DNA of 64,000 bases from Funneliformis mosseae. Taxonomy: Eukaryota > Glomeromycota > Glomeromycetes > Glomerales > Glomeraceae. How positions within the stretch are numbered: position 1 is the first letter of the stretch; every line of letters begins with the position of its first letter. The notes under the pieces were generated by a model. The model did no database searches, had not been told where the DNA came from, and saw only the letters and a list, made by a program, of their open reading frames with translations. Of this stretch, positions 12,001 to 24,530 are shown one piece after another. The stretch lies in assembly GCA_910592005.1 (NCBI GenBank), contig CAJVPP010000015.1, forward strand, positions 1-64,000, given 5' to 3'. A program made the position numbers and the translations under genes.

Positions 12001-12417
12001 ATTTATGGTTTAAAAATAAATTTTTAGAGTTAAAAAAAAATTTTATTTCTTTTTTTTTAAAATCCTTCCAATTTCGAAATTATGCGTAATTAAATTTATC
12101 TTTGTGAACGAACTTTTCGGATTTATATATTAAAATTTTCATTATTTAATGAAACGTGAATAGCAAATTCTACTTTTATCTATGCGTGTACATCCAATAG
12201 TTAGTTATTTTGGAAATTTTGGAAGCAAGAATTGTGTTTGTCGAATAGTTCATTATAGATAATTTAAAGAAAAATAAAATTTAATAAATGATAATATTAT
12301 TATTATATAAGCTCAATAACTCTGATTAAGTTTTGAAATTTGTATTAATTTATAAAAATGAAAGAAAATTCTTGTTTAAAAAAAATCATGACTATGTTCG
12401 ATTAAACATAAAAGTAC
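12001..12417. other. Short convergent intergenic region
   Basis: Lies between the 3' ends of the plus-strand reductase and the minus-strand M16 gene. AT-rich with AATAAA-like words (for example near 12016). Nothing else seen. Confidence 0.4.
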
Positions 12418-15400
12418 TTAAAGGGTTTGGAATTGCAATTTACTTTTAAAATCATCTATATCAGTAATTATCATATTATCTTCGGTTAATGTATAAATTC
12501 CTACATTAGCGTTAGCGCTTCTTAAAGATCTTAAATGTAACGACATTTTTTTAATCTTTGATGATTTTGGATGAATGTTAGCTTTATAAAATTCCAAGAC
12601 ATCATCTTTGGTACTCCTTTTTAATTCTTCGACATCCTTAATATCTTTGAAAATTATAAAATAAATTGAATATATGTTTAAATAGAATATGAAAATTAAC
12701 AATTTGGGCTTAGGTGCTTACATTTATCAAAATCGTAAAAGCCACTAAAAATCTGATTAGAATATAAATTAGCTTTGTCCTCCATATTCTTTTCTTTTTC
12801 TAATAGGTGGTTAATTAATGGTTGTTTTAGATTTTGAAATTCTTTTTCCGTCATTCGTTCAATAAATGACTGTATTATTACATGTATTTATTAAAATAGT
12901 GTTTTAAAAATGTTTGATTTAATATTTTTAAATGTTAACAAATTTACCTGTACTTTTATTAAATATTTTTCAATTATATTTTCTAAATAAATGGTATCTC
13001 CCTCATTTTTTATATGAATGATAAATCCCGCATCTCCAATTGAAAGAAATGGTTCGCATCCTATTCAATGAAACGACATATGTACTGTTTAATTAATAGA
13101 ATGGAATGGCTTTACTAAATCATTAAATACCTCACCTATTTGCCAAAAGAAACAAAAATATTTTCGCAAGATTCGAGCAATTAAATTTAAACTTATCACA
13201 ACGTATCTATCCTTAATATCGTTACATTGCAAATAGTATCTAATTGTACTATCATTTTCAAAAACATTTTTTTGATAAACATATTTTTTTCCTTGAGGTA
13301 AACTAATATCACCACATTTAACCATTCTAGATTTCTCAAGAATCCTTGGTTCCAATATTTGTTCAACCTTATTTATCATCATCTTCATATCTTCTTCCTC
13401 CATGTTTCCAAATACAAGTGATTCAATAAAAAGTTGTTGAAATAATTTAGGAAAAAATGATTGTACATCTTCCATACTAATATCTTTTAATGCGGATGAT
13501 ATTTCTTCTGCTGTAAAATACCATTCTTTAAAAAGTAAACAGTCATAAAATGTTAATGGTGGATTTGATTCCATTTCGTAATAACGATTCATTAAACTTT
13601 TCTTTAGTATTTTAAATCTATCAGGTTCGATCACAAGATTTTTCATTCCTTTTAAAACAAATTCTAATAATTTTAATGCTTTATCATTCCGTCCCGATAC
13701 TCTAACAAATATAAAATCTGCTTTTACACAGCTGTTATATTTTAATCCAGCAAATAACGCATCATATGCTCTGTCTTCAATTGAGTCATTAAATAAATTA
13801 AGATACAATTCTGTTTTAACCAAATTTGTAGGTGTAAGTTTAATAAGGGGTCTATCATATATACATATAATGATTAATAATACGTAATAGAATAATAAAT
13901 ACGAATTAAGTTAATATTTACGCACGTTGTGAGTGATAATTCTATTTTCACTTTCGGAGTCGACAATGTATCATCCTTTGCATACCAAACTCGATGTATG
14001 CCATTTTCACTAATAATATTCGGACGGGATTTTGGCTAAAATAATAAGAAGGTTAATAATTAATTAAGGAATTTTCTAAAACAAGGTCTTGATTGTAAAT
14101 ACCCACGGTTATATTTTCTAATATATTTATGATAGGAGTGGACTTAAGTTTCATAATCACAAAATAAAAAGTTAACTTCAAGCAAATTTTTGAATTACAG
14201 TAGCAAATATCTTTAAAAAATTTTCTTACTTACTCTAATTAATTCTTCGATAACGTTAATGGGTTCATTTCTATATTCGGCATCAAACAAACATTTTCCT
14301 TTAGCGTTAATTGATTTTTCACTGGATTCACATTGATATTTATGTACAGCGTCAAAACATCCCTTGCTGTCAAAACCACTTAATAATTTACTTGCTACAC
14401 TAATATTGCTATTTTCAATTCTTAAACATTCAAGTAATTCAATGATTAATTTTCGATCATACTTATAATCTTTATTTGAACTACTCAATATTCTATCACG
14501 TGTATATGGCTTGTGTAATATCCGTGCAAGTGGGCTTGTGTCATTTGATTTCCAGGATATTTCCATAAATCGCCGCCAAGATAATGATTGAACCTTCCAT
14601 TATAAATGAATTTTATTGAATTAATAATATATATATATTTATATTTTCTAAAAAAAAAAAAAGATCATATGTTTCACTCAATTATAACTTGAATAACTAC
14701 TTACTTCGTAATGCGGACCACCTCTTCTGAGCATCTGAAATATAATTTCTAATACATCTTCATAATGTCCTGTATTTTTTTAAAACGAGGTTATCAAAGC
14801 CTGTTCTTGAAATCAATTGTAGAAGAAAATTTTTACGTTATTTACCTACGCCGCCTTTAGTTAAATCAATACTGACTGTCAACATATGTAAATAAACACT
14901 ATATTCAATTGTTTTGACATTAATAGAAGTTATCCATCCTAGTAAATTAAATCCAAAGCGTTAAAAGTTAAAAAAAAAATTTTCATGAAAAAATTCGATT
15001 TTAGAAAGGATGTAATATTCCTTACCTCGTTGTTTCAACAAAGAACAAATTGATCCAGCTCCTTCATGACCTATTAGATGACTAACATATGATGCAGCCT
15101 TACAAAAGATGATATAATTAATTGCTAATGTTTGTCTTATAAATGTACTGACACAGTTTTATAAATTATGATCATTACCTTTTCTATTTGATTCGCTATA
15201 GGAATATAGACGTATAACTTATGAATATCCGTGTGAGGTCTTACTATAATTTGTTTCTAAATATTAAACTAATTCAATATTTAAAGTAAAAGAAATTAAT
15301 TTTAAAAAAATAAAAAAAAGTACGTACACCTTCTCTTAGTGGAATTTCAATTTGTCTTAATGTTTCGATATTCTTATTTTGAATATTAGAAAATTTTTCG

Positions 15401-16037
15401 TTATAACAATGTTGAAATATATTATGATCTCCCAAAATTAGATATACCTCGTTATAATCTTCTCTTGGATACTTAAAAAGTAAAAAATAAAAAAGATAAA
15501 ATAAATTAATAATAATCTCCATTAGAAAATACGCGATTCTACACTTAAAATGGTACCTCTATCGTCCCCTAATATTAAATAAAAAAAAGAAATATATCAA
15601 AAAAAAAAAAAATAGACATTTAATTATAAAAGAACTAATTCGTGACATCTTAAACATTTACCATAATTAATAAATTGAACGCAGTAATGAGCATGGCCTG
15701 GGAAGTATGTTAAATTTAAAGATTTGTTAAATCATCCACACCTTTAAAACCTTTGGAAAGGGTTACAGGATTATCTTACCATATCAGAATAATAATCAAC
15801 ATTAATATCCATTGAAGCAGTAGCTTTCTCGGTTTTAACATCATTAATTATTAAAACTTCAAGATTATTTTTCAATAGAATTATTATTCTATAAGGACGA
15901 GTATCATTATCCGACTTTTCGATCTTTTTATCGAATACAAGATGAGTTTGATCTTTAGAGACAACAAAATCCGATAATATTTCGTTAAAATCATCATTAA
16001 GATCATTGAATTCTGCTGTATAGGGGCCCATTTGCAA
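12418..16037 (-). CDS. M16 peptidase paralogue (insulysin/Ste23-like) lacking the zinc motif, in frame
   Basis: Insulin-degrading-enzyme-type M16 protein of roughly 840 residues. Minus-strand exons with GT-AG borders can be followed throughout: exon 1 15780-16037 (L-E-V-L-I-I-N-D strand, A-S-M-D-I-N-V), exon 2 15662-15697, microexon 15557-15568, fused exon 15328-15471, then exons matching the second copy to the stop at 12418 ([12 protein letters not shown] at about 14500; L-P-Q-G-K-K-Y-V at about 13290; H-P-K-S-S-K near 12560). Exon 2, which in the 49-53 kb copy carries H-F-C-E-H, here encodes A-M-L-I-T-A-F-N-L-L-I-M, so the HxxEH zinc/catalytic motif is gone while the frame is kept. The fused exon joins Y-P-R-E-D-Y-N-E to sequence lying about 125 residues further on in the other copy, removing the third-ligand region. 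I infer a catalytically dead but possibly expressed paralogue; a pseudogene is the alternative. Confidence 0.85.
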
Positions 16038-18519
16038 GAAGGATGAATTTTTCTTGGAGCTCTAATCCATTAAGCTTGCTAGTATTTATAAATATTTTGG
16101 GATCAAATCAATATTTTCAATTAGTACCAAAAAAGACCGGCCAAAAGAATTAATTTAATCAGCCGCAACATAAATAATAACACTCTTTGCATTACATTGA
16201 AAGAACAAAGGGATATATAATATTTTTGAATTATGCAGAATTTTCTTTTCAGCATACTGCAAAAGCCAGTGGCTATTCATTTTTTAGACTTGTAATATCT
16301 AATGACGACATCAAAAATTACTAAAATTATAAATAAATTTCGGTTAATAATAAAACGGAATTGTTTAAAGAACTTAACTCATTTTAGTATACAATTGAAA
16401 GGACAATGAGCTAAATACTAAATTTTGAATAAACTGAAACTTTAATCTACTGCAAAATTTAGTGGTTATTCATTTTGTAGTATTTATCCAATGGCGTTAA
16501 TAACTTACCTCAAAATATAAAAATATATTCCTATTAATTATGTTATGGTACCGAACCTGTGAGACCAACCAAGCCCAGATACTTCGAAAGTATTTTCGGT
16601 AAACTTTTATGGATAATGAAAAATGGAGAGGTAAATAGAGTTTAATTAATTAAGTACACTTTTAGTAAATGATTGAAAGAACAAAGATACATGAACTATT
16701 TTTCAATTAATTGAAACTTTAATAATTTTTTCAGCAAATAGCAAAAGTAGGGTGAGACGTATTCTTGCGTATAATCTCCAAACACGTAATTTTTAAAAGT
16801 CGAGAACTTACGATTATGAACATTAAAATTCCTCTATTAAATATTTCTAATTTAGATTCAAAGTAATCTTTTAGTGATACCATGTGAAACAAAAACAGAA
16901 ACAAGCCCATATCCTTAGAAAGAATTACTTGAATGGAATTTTTTAAAAAAAAGACTAAACTAGGCCAGGGAAAAACGCTAGGTTTTTGGTCCAACAAACA
17001 AACAAATCCAAAAATGGAATACAATCGGAGTTATGTATTATGAATTCCCCCATCAAAAGTTTACGTCGATCATTTTTAAATCAAACTTATCAAAAAAACG
17101 ATTTTAATAGTAATACTTCCAGCATTTCATTCGTTTCATAACTCAGCTCATTATTAGCTTTCCATCAAAAGTTCACTTAAATTTATTCATAATTTTCAAT
17201 AATATTATAAACCACTTATAATATTTTTTAATATTTAGTTAGGTCATTAAAGCATCAATAATTCAAACCCTGACCATGATTTGAAATTTCTTATCATAAT
17301 TACATTTTATCAACGCATGTTAAATCGGATGACCGACCAACCCCTGTTTTTAATAATTTCATGCACAATCACAAAAGCCATATTATACAATTAATTAAAA
17401 AAAATTTGTCGGAAACCTTAATTCACGTTATTGGGATTTAATCATTTTAAAATTTATGAAGAGTTTATAAATGAATAATTTTGTTTTTTACGATAAATAT
17501 TCAGTGTAGTTATACATTTTATGACCCAAACATTTTTGAAATTAATCCGTCCTATCCATGCATGTTATTCAATTTAATAAAAATTTAAACAATCATATTA
17601 CCTTTCTAAGGATCAACGACGACGCTAAAAGATATGTTACACCATTTAATTACAGTACTTTTAGCAGGTTAATCTTTATAGCGATAAAAAAATTTCCTTT
17701 CGCTGACTTTAAATAAATCTTTCCAATTTATGTCCAATAAAAAAACTTCGTACAAACAAGGAACTTGATAAAAAAAACCATATAATTTTAATTATGATTG
17801 AAGTTAGACTTAGGTCTTTAGAATCTAACTTTAAAATCTAAATTTTTTCTGAAAATCACATTTCGTAGTTCTTCAAGGATGATGGCAGTACTATGCTTAA
17901 AGTAAAATGTGAAGTAAATTTCGTGTCTCATCAGGTTATCAAATTAATATAAAAGAAATAAGTTCACTTTACACCACCTGCATTTAAAATAATGATATAG
18001 TACGAGGCTCACAATAAATTCTTAAATCAGTATAACTCTAAATGTTTTTATAGCAGTTTAAAAAATTGACCTTTATTTCATGGAATTATCACGTGGCTTA
18101 GGATATGGATATGTATCACCATATCATCTTTTCTATATAAGTTAAATACTACAAATTTAATAAAGCTTAATTATTATTTGCAAGAAATTTTATTATATTA
18201 TCAAGAATCTTTATATTTGTTATTTAGAGGTAAAGTTTAAATAGCAAATATTTTTTATATAATTATATTTACATAATTGTCATTGGCGCGCATTATGGCT
18301 ATCTGGAGTAAGTTTATAAAAATCACATTTGCACTTACCTTTATTAATTATATTTATAATATATGTTATCCGGTTAACACTAGGGAAAGTTTAAATTTTA
18401 ACTAATTGGGGTTAAATTAAATTTCTGAAAATTCAAAACCATTCTACATATCTTAAAAAAGGGCAAACCTTTTTTTTTCGTAAATTTTCCTTCCTTGCCG
18501 ATCATTGCCGATCACTATT
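16038..18519. other. Intergenic region with diverged direct repeats
   Basis: No supported gene. Three diverged copies of a roughly 200-bp unit occur around 16190-16310, 16390-16510 and 16668-16745, each with an ATTGAAAG(A/G)ACAA word followed 60-80 bp later by GCAAAA and in two copies TTATTCATTTT. Short recurring words (CATCAAAAGTT at 17052 and 17164) suggest further decayed repeats. Otherwise AT-rich sequence. Confidence 0.4.
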
Positions 18520-19570
18520 AAATTCAAAGATAATATTCACCAAGCCAATTCATAACAAGGCGGCTATCATATTCAAGTTTTTCTGGAAGAGGTCCTGATG
18601 ACTTGATTTAGGAAGAAATGAATATTCACCACGAGATTTACCCCAATGTTTTGATAAGACTGTGATAGACTGTTGAGAATCCTTTTTGATACGGAACTTC
18701 ATCTTGAAATTTTTACGATTAGCAGCAAAATTGGAAGAATATCCTTTAAGCAAGTCATTCATTGCTTCATCACGAATTTCATAGTGATATTCGACGATTG
18801 AAGTTTAAGGCGTTTAGACATAGTGCGCGTAGATCCTTCTTTTCTCGTTTGATACCTTCTTTTTCGATCGCGAAAAGACACCGATTATATGTCCACCGTG
18901 CTGTTCCCATCCATCTTCTGAGTTTCAACCGCTCCTGCTGGTTGGGATAAATGCGAATCCGTTGTACCTTGCCTGCTGGAAGTTTTTTATTTCCTTCTGG
19001 AACTCTTGATTCTCTTGTGCAGCATCTCTTCTCCTTCTGCGCCACAAACACTGTGACGATTGTAAGCAAGTCTTCCGCAAATTCTCCAGCTTCACTACTT
19101 TCGGCACTAACACCCGTACCGCGTACCACAAGTTGAGTACCATTCTTCTCAAAGATTCATTTCACAAGCTCGGTTCCGAAATAGAACAATCAGTCCTAAT
19201 AGAAAAGTTAGTAAAATAAAAAAAAAAAAAAATAAATCAAAGCAAATAAATAATTAATCTCAAACCTTTCGGGTAACCATCACTTCTTTGATTCCTCCTG
19301 AGTGTAATCATTCCAGAAGGGCAACAAACCCCCTGTGTTTCTAGTTGTGCCCTGAGCCAATATTGCTGACAATTTCATATTCGTGAGGGCCTTTTGCGCG
19401 AGTTTGTGTCTGTTTGTCTCCAAAAATTCCTCATGTCTGAAATTAAGTAGAGTCGTTTCCCACCGGGTGTCCCGACAATTGAAATTCTTCCAGAGTCTGC
19501 ACATCTTCGCAATGTTCAGTTGAGACGTCATACGTCTCTTTGATTTTATTTGCACTTTGGTAAGTAATCT
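18520..19570 (-). pseudogene. Truncated TnpB/Fanzor-like (OrfB family) nuclease relic
   Basis: On the minus strand three frames form one broken protein. 19570-19280 gives a conserved leader ending G-L-L-P-F-W-N-D-Y-T-Q-E. 19152-18779, partly across a frame change, gives K-V-Q-R-I-R-I-Y-P-N-Q-Q-E-R-L-K-L-R-R-W-M then T-A-R-W-T-Y-N-R-C-L, the hallmark N-terminal region of OrfB/TnpB and eukaryotic Fanzor proteins. 18780-18530 gives E-A-M-N-D-L-L-K, A-A-N-R-K and L-S-K-H-W-G-K-S-R-G-E-Y. The frame changes near 18780 and again near 18600, and the sequence stops near 18530 before the RuvC D-E-D residues and the zinc finger. A T-rich GT...AG segment (about 19172-19256) may be an intron. No IS607-like serine recombinase is seen beside it. 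GC is higher than in neighbours, consistent with a mobile origin. Family call fairly firm; Fanzor subtype is inference. Confidence 0.7.
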
Positions 19571-20224
19571 TGTTTTGATCCAGGTCGTTAAAAATGTGGT
19601 TTTTGTTTAGGAATGTGAGGTTACCGGCAGAACTGTGTTGCTTAGAACTATCTTTTCTTATATTTGATTTAAAAGGTGAGGTTCTTTACAAAACTGTATT
19701 AATAATTAGTAAGCGAAAAATGTGGTTTATTCCAAAATTTTCAAAATCGTCACAACGTTCGATTACGGTGGCCTACTGACTTAAATTTATTTTGTTCCTT
19801 TCAACAATCGATTTAAAACAATTCTAATACAATTTTTCAGTATATATACTCGAATGAACGCTTACTATTAAAGTTGAGTCACGAGATATAATAAATCATT
19901 TGATTTAAACGAATGTGGTTTAATTGCAAACCACGATTTATTTATGTATCTCGAGAATTCGCGAAAACATTGAATAGACCATTTTCTGTAAGGTACAACC
20001 CATATACTGAAAGTATCGAGGGTCGATAAGAAAACAAATATTTTCCATATAAATTATATTTTTTGTGTAAATTTTAAATTTATTATCGTTCCTTTTTATT
20101 ATTCTTGGCAAAGATAATGGTTTCATTTACTTAGCGCTTAAATTTTTTTGTTTTTTTTTCTTTAAAAAATACTTTTGACTCGCATCATTTTATCATCATT
20201 ACTTCTCTATTTTTGATATTTATT
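19571..20224. other. Intergenic region, no gene recognised
   Basis: Contains three AATGTGGTTT words (about 19592, 19719 and 19912), possibly repeat remnants. No convincing coding sequence. Confidence 0.3.
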
Positions 20225-20900
20225 TAAAAACAACTTATCAAAATGGTATAACCATTGTAAAAGCTTAAAACATAGTGTATGCATTGTAATTTGTTTGTGT
20301 TGTCTCAATAGTTTGAAAAAAAGCAAAAATAAACTTGCGTTACAAATGCATTGTGTATTGTTGAACAATAATTAGATTTATTTACGAAAAAGGAAAGCAG
20401 TAAAAATTTGTTGAAAATCATTACCTTATATAGTAATATATTTAACCTAGATCATTAAGGATTGGTTCTAAAGAAATTTTACAGTTTCGTTGAATTTCAT
20501 GGAGTCTTGATCTAAATAAAATACATTAATTTTGTTAATAACTGCGGGGATCGCTTCATTTTAGCAAATTGCAAACTTCGATTTTGACTTTTGATGAGAT
20601 TTTTTTTCAAATTTCGACAATTTTATTGAATTATTAAACCAAGATATTTTCGTTTGTACCGAAACATATGAGTTTTTGCCACTTTTTCTTCGAAAGTGAT
20701 TCATCAACATTATTAAAAGGAAATAAAGAAATATGCCACCATGAAACACAAAGGAAAAATGACTCCGGGAATCTCATCAAATTCAAATTTTCTAAAAAAA
20801 GAATCCAGATTATCATAATTTTTATAACTTATTGGAGAAAAGAATGTATAAATAAACGCATTGAATTCACGAATGTACAGTAAATTATAAATGTAAGGAA
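20225..20900 (+). repeat. Duplicated 5' flank of the ion-channel gene
   Basis: Aligns along its length, with many differences, to 23728-24510. Shared landmarks in the same order: AAAACA(A/T)CTT(A/C)TCAAAAT, TTTCGTTGAATTTCA, TTGTTAATA(A/G)CTGCGG, CATTTTAGCAAAT, TTTCTTCGAAA, and a TATA-like element (here 20847-20856, there 24467-24476). After the TATA element this copy has no channel coding sequence. A short match of about 20 bp at 20962-20985 resembles sequence downstream of the channel (near 29509). I infer a partial duplicate of a channel locus whose body was deleted. Confidence 0.65.
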
Positions 20901-21084
20901 AGTCATACAAGGAATACCAATTTTTATTTGAGATTATTATAATGACGGAATTCTTAAAAATCTGACTGGAAATTTGTTTGCGACGTCCTAATAATGTTTG
21001 AATTCTGGTCATTAACATTTTATTCACGTTCTCTGTACATAGTGGTATATCGGACCACCAACTCATCTTAACATTATTGATCAT

Positions 21085-21700
21085 GGATATTTCGAATGTA
21101 GAATTGATGACGCTTATATTAAAATTTATGGTTTTGAATTATTTTATCAGATTTAGAATCGGACCATTACCATTATAATCTTTCGTATACAGAATCAGAA
21201 TTGCGCAAAAAAAATGAGCAAAAAATCAATTTTGAATTATTAAATTGTAGGATTATTTCTTCTTCACAACTGATATTAACAAAAAAGGAGAGAAATAATT
21301 GAAGTATTTAGTTTATTTTCATTTTAAAGAAATTGTAAATTATTTTAGTGTAACGGTAAAACGTTTAGTGTAACAATAAATCTTTAGAACTGAAATTGAA
21401 TTCATTTGAATTTTGATTTTCCGGGTATGTCCACTTATTCTGGAATTAGGAATTCCAATTCTAGATACCTTTTTTGTTAACTTCAGGTAAATTATAAAAA
21501 TTTATTTTATTTTTACAATTTCGTATTAAAGTCTTTGAATACTAATAAACTTGTCTTTTAGCTGATTATAATACTTAATTAAGTAAATTTAAAGGTATAT
21601 GGACATTTTAGCAAATATTAATTGAAAATTTTTATTAAAATAACATTTTTTTAAAATACAATATAATTTTTTAAAAAATAAAATTAAATATACCAGATAC
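21085..21700. other. AT-rich intergenic region
   Basis: No gene or strong repeat recognised. Confidence 0.3.
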
Positions 21701-21871
21701 TGTATATGTGTGCGTCAGATGTCGATTTGCGTCAACTGACGGTTGACGTGCGTCAGATGACTAATGCTGGCCAAACCTTCTTAAGGCACTATAAAATCGA
21801 CCTAAAATAGGCCCATAATTTAGGCCAGTCGGCATCTGACGCAAATAGTCATTTGAGGCACAACATATACA
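21701..21871. mobile_element. MITE with about 50-bp inverted repeats, CpG-rich copy
   Basis: The left arm TGTATATGTGTGCGTCAGAT and onward pairs with the reverse complement of the right arm (TGTATATGTTGTGCCTCAAA) over about 50 bp. The GC-rich words TGCGTCAGATG and CATCTGACGCA mark the two sides. The loop holds CCTTCTTAAGG. A longer, strongly AT-shifted relative lies at 35165-35433. No coding capacity. Confidence 0.7.
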
Positions 21872-23727
21872 TGAAATAATACATATAGTCAGAACATATC
21901 GGATATATCGATCATTTAATACACTCTCGTTTAAACTATTTTTTAAGATTTTTTTTTTTTTTGATCTATATTAATACATATAAAAATCGTTATATTAAAT
22001 TTATAATTTTTAATAAAACGATTTTTTTAATAATAAACCAGGAAAGGTCGTTATATCGAGTTTTAACTGTTATAACTTTAAACATAAAATATAATTCCAT
22101 AAAGAATTAAAAGAATAGTATAGAAATAAACAATCTATTTTTTTTTAAAAAGAAACAACAAAAAGTAATATACAAAATCTCATTTTTTGAATGATGAAAT
22201 GATCGGCAATTATCAGCATCTGCGTTATAGTAATTTACAGTTATGTGCTAACGTTGCATAGTTGTTAATAAATTTTAATAATTAATTCCATATATAAAAT
22301 CTGTAAAGTTTAAAATGGATTATCTTATAAGAAACAAAAAAACGAATCTATAAAGATTTGATAATTGATATTCCTAGCAAGTTGTATCTTGATAATATGC
22401 TAATAATTCTTTTTTTTTTTAAAAAAAACTAATTTATTCAAAAAATATACTAATAATAATAAATATTATTTTAATTAAAATTTTTAAAAAAATTCACGCG
22501 TCATAATCACAAATTTCAATAGGTTTTAACGTTAATTTGTAAAGTATTTTTATTAATAATTAATTTTATTTATATTTTTCTTATTAGAATATTTTGAATA
22601 ATCTAAATGTTTCTGTTAAAATTATATTCGATTAAACCAAATTTTATTTATTAAATATTTTCTAACTGTTTTATTTCATACAAATAATATTTTATAAATT
22701 AATTTTAATTTAAGAAAATTTTATAATAATTTACAATGTGTATGTATTTTATAAATAAAATTGATATATAAATAAATTGTATAATTAAAATTTCAAATAA
22801 TTCAATATAATGTAATTTCTAAAATTGATATGTATTTATATTATATATACTGTATATATTTTTTATAACAAAATTTAAATTAATTTAAAGTATATAAATC
22901 GTTCCTTTCTGATTTTTAGTGATCATCATTTTTCGATAAGAAAACAAAATATTCTATCAAATTAATATAATTGACCAAAGCTATTTATTTATTTTGATAA
23001 TTTTGGTAATTTTGGTAAATAATATTGATTTCATTTATCTGAACAAATTGTTAAATAAAAGAAAGAAGGATCATCTCATTTATCATGTTTTTTTTTTTTT
23101 TTTGAGACATTGCTTAAACTTCAGAACATTGGATTTAAAGAATTAATTTTAAATTTTTCTAATTAAATTGTTTCTATTTCCAATTATTGCAACTTGGTTT
23201 ATGTTTATCAGAAATATTATCTACCTTATCATAAAGTTTCTAATAACGTGTCGGGTGATTATCCAAATCTTTTTGATCTTTGAAATAGATTTTGTGAATT
23301 ATTATGGTGGTAATCTAGGAGAAGAATTATATTTGTAAACTATATGTTGTGTGATGATTGGATTTGGTGTCAAATAACTTTTGTTTTGATTTGGCAAATA
23401 TTGGAAAGCTGACGCTTCACTGATTGTTATACATCCATGTTTTTAAAATATTTATTATTTATTTAGTAAATGGTTTCTTAAAAAACTTCTCATTTAATAC
23501 ATGCGTTACGCAACATGTCATGTGGAGTTACGCAATTATGGTGAAATGAAACGCGTCACAATTAATCTGCGCCACGTGAAGCAAATTAAATTCTTAAAAA
23601 TAAGAAATTATTCGTTAATTTAATTAAAGTATTATTTACCTTTTTGTTAAGTTGATTTGGTTTTTTTTTTAAAGAATAATTTTTAATTGCAATTATCTAC
23701 ATTTCTTTTTCTAGATACTTTCATTAA
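21872..23727. other. AT-rich intergenic region
   Basis: Poly-A and poly-T tracts and low-complexity sequence throughout. Short CpG-containing words at 23510-23580 (GCGTTACGCAAC, AAACGCGTCACA) stand out, but no gene was found. Confidence 0.3.
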
Positions 23728-24510
23728 AACATCTTCTCAAAATAGTATATAAATCAAACTCAGTACATAACTGATGATATGCATTGTATTTGTTTTGTTT
23801 GGTTTCATTAATTTCGAAAAAAACAGAACTTGTTTCATTGTGTTTTTGTGGTTTTGTGGCTTTTGTCGATCATCATGCAACCTTAACGATACACACTAGC
23901 TATTATCAGTAAGTGTACTTTTTTTTTTCATTTACGAAAGAGGTAAAGCATCATTAATTTAAATACCTTGTACAGAAATATATGTTTTGGGAAACCCTTT
24001 GCACAACGCACATTTGGTTAAATGGATTTTCGTTGAATTTCAAGGGGCTCGATATAAAAAAGAAAATAAAAATAATTTAAATTTGTTAATAGCTGCGGAA
24101 GTTGTTTCATTTTAGCAAATGACAAAAAGTCGAAACTGCTATGGCTCGATTTTTGACTTTCGATGAGAATTTTAACATATTTTGGACTTTCGACAATTTT
24201 AATTTATTATAAATTCGTTTCACTTGTATCAACCCAATAAGTGGATTGCCCCTTTTTCTTCGAAATTTGCAACCAACATGTAGATCAGTCAAATAATTTT
24301 CCTAATTCTACAAGTCATTTATTAAAATTTTGTGAAAAAATGGAACAATATCAAAAAAAAAAAAATATCAAAGAAAACGCCATCAGGAAACACGATGGAT
24401 AAATATCTAATTTTCAGAAAGAAAACAAAATTAGATTGATTATCTACATATTTTGGGGAAAAAATTTATATATAAACACGTCTTAAATTCAATAACGTAA
24501 ATGTAAAAAA
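23728..24510 (+). promoter_or_regulatory. 5' flank/leader of the ion-channel gene, duplicated at 20.2 kb
   Basis: Non-coding block immediately upstream of the channel start codon. Conservation of several short blocks with 20225-20900, while the surrounding sequence has diverged, suggests it holds promoter or leader elements, including the TATA-like element. It could equally be conserved only because the duplication is recent. Confidence 0.45.
24467..24476 (+). promoter_or_regulatory. TATA-like element of the ion-channel gene
   Basis: TATATATAAA 55 nt before the ATG at 24531. The duplicated flank at 20847-20856 keeps an equivalent TATAAATAAA followed by the same ACG(C)-type context. Confidence 0.5.
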
Positions 24511-24530
24511 ATTTTACAGTACCTTAACAA

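Noticed and set aside
18520..19570. Bacterial contamination as source of the TnpB-like sequence
   Set aside because: Flanks are continuous AT-rich fungal DNA, there is an intron-like T-rich segment, and the leader sequence looks like a eukaryotic extension.
20713..21084. 123-codon minus-strand frame
   Set aside because: Falls across the duplicated non-coding leader; no conserved domain and the frame is not kept in the 24.4 kb copy.
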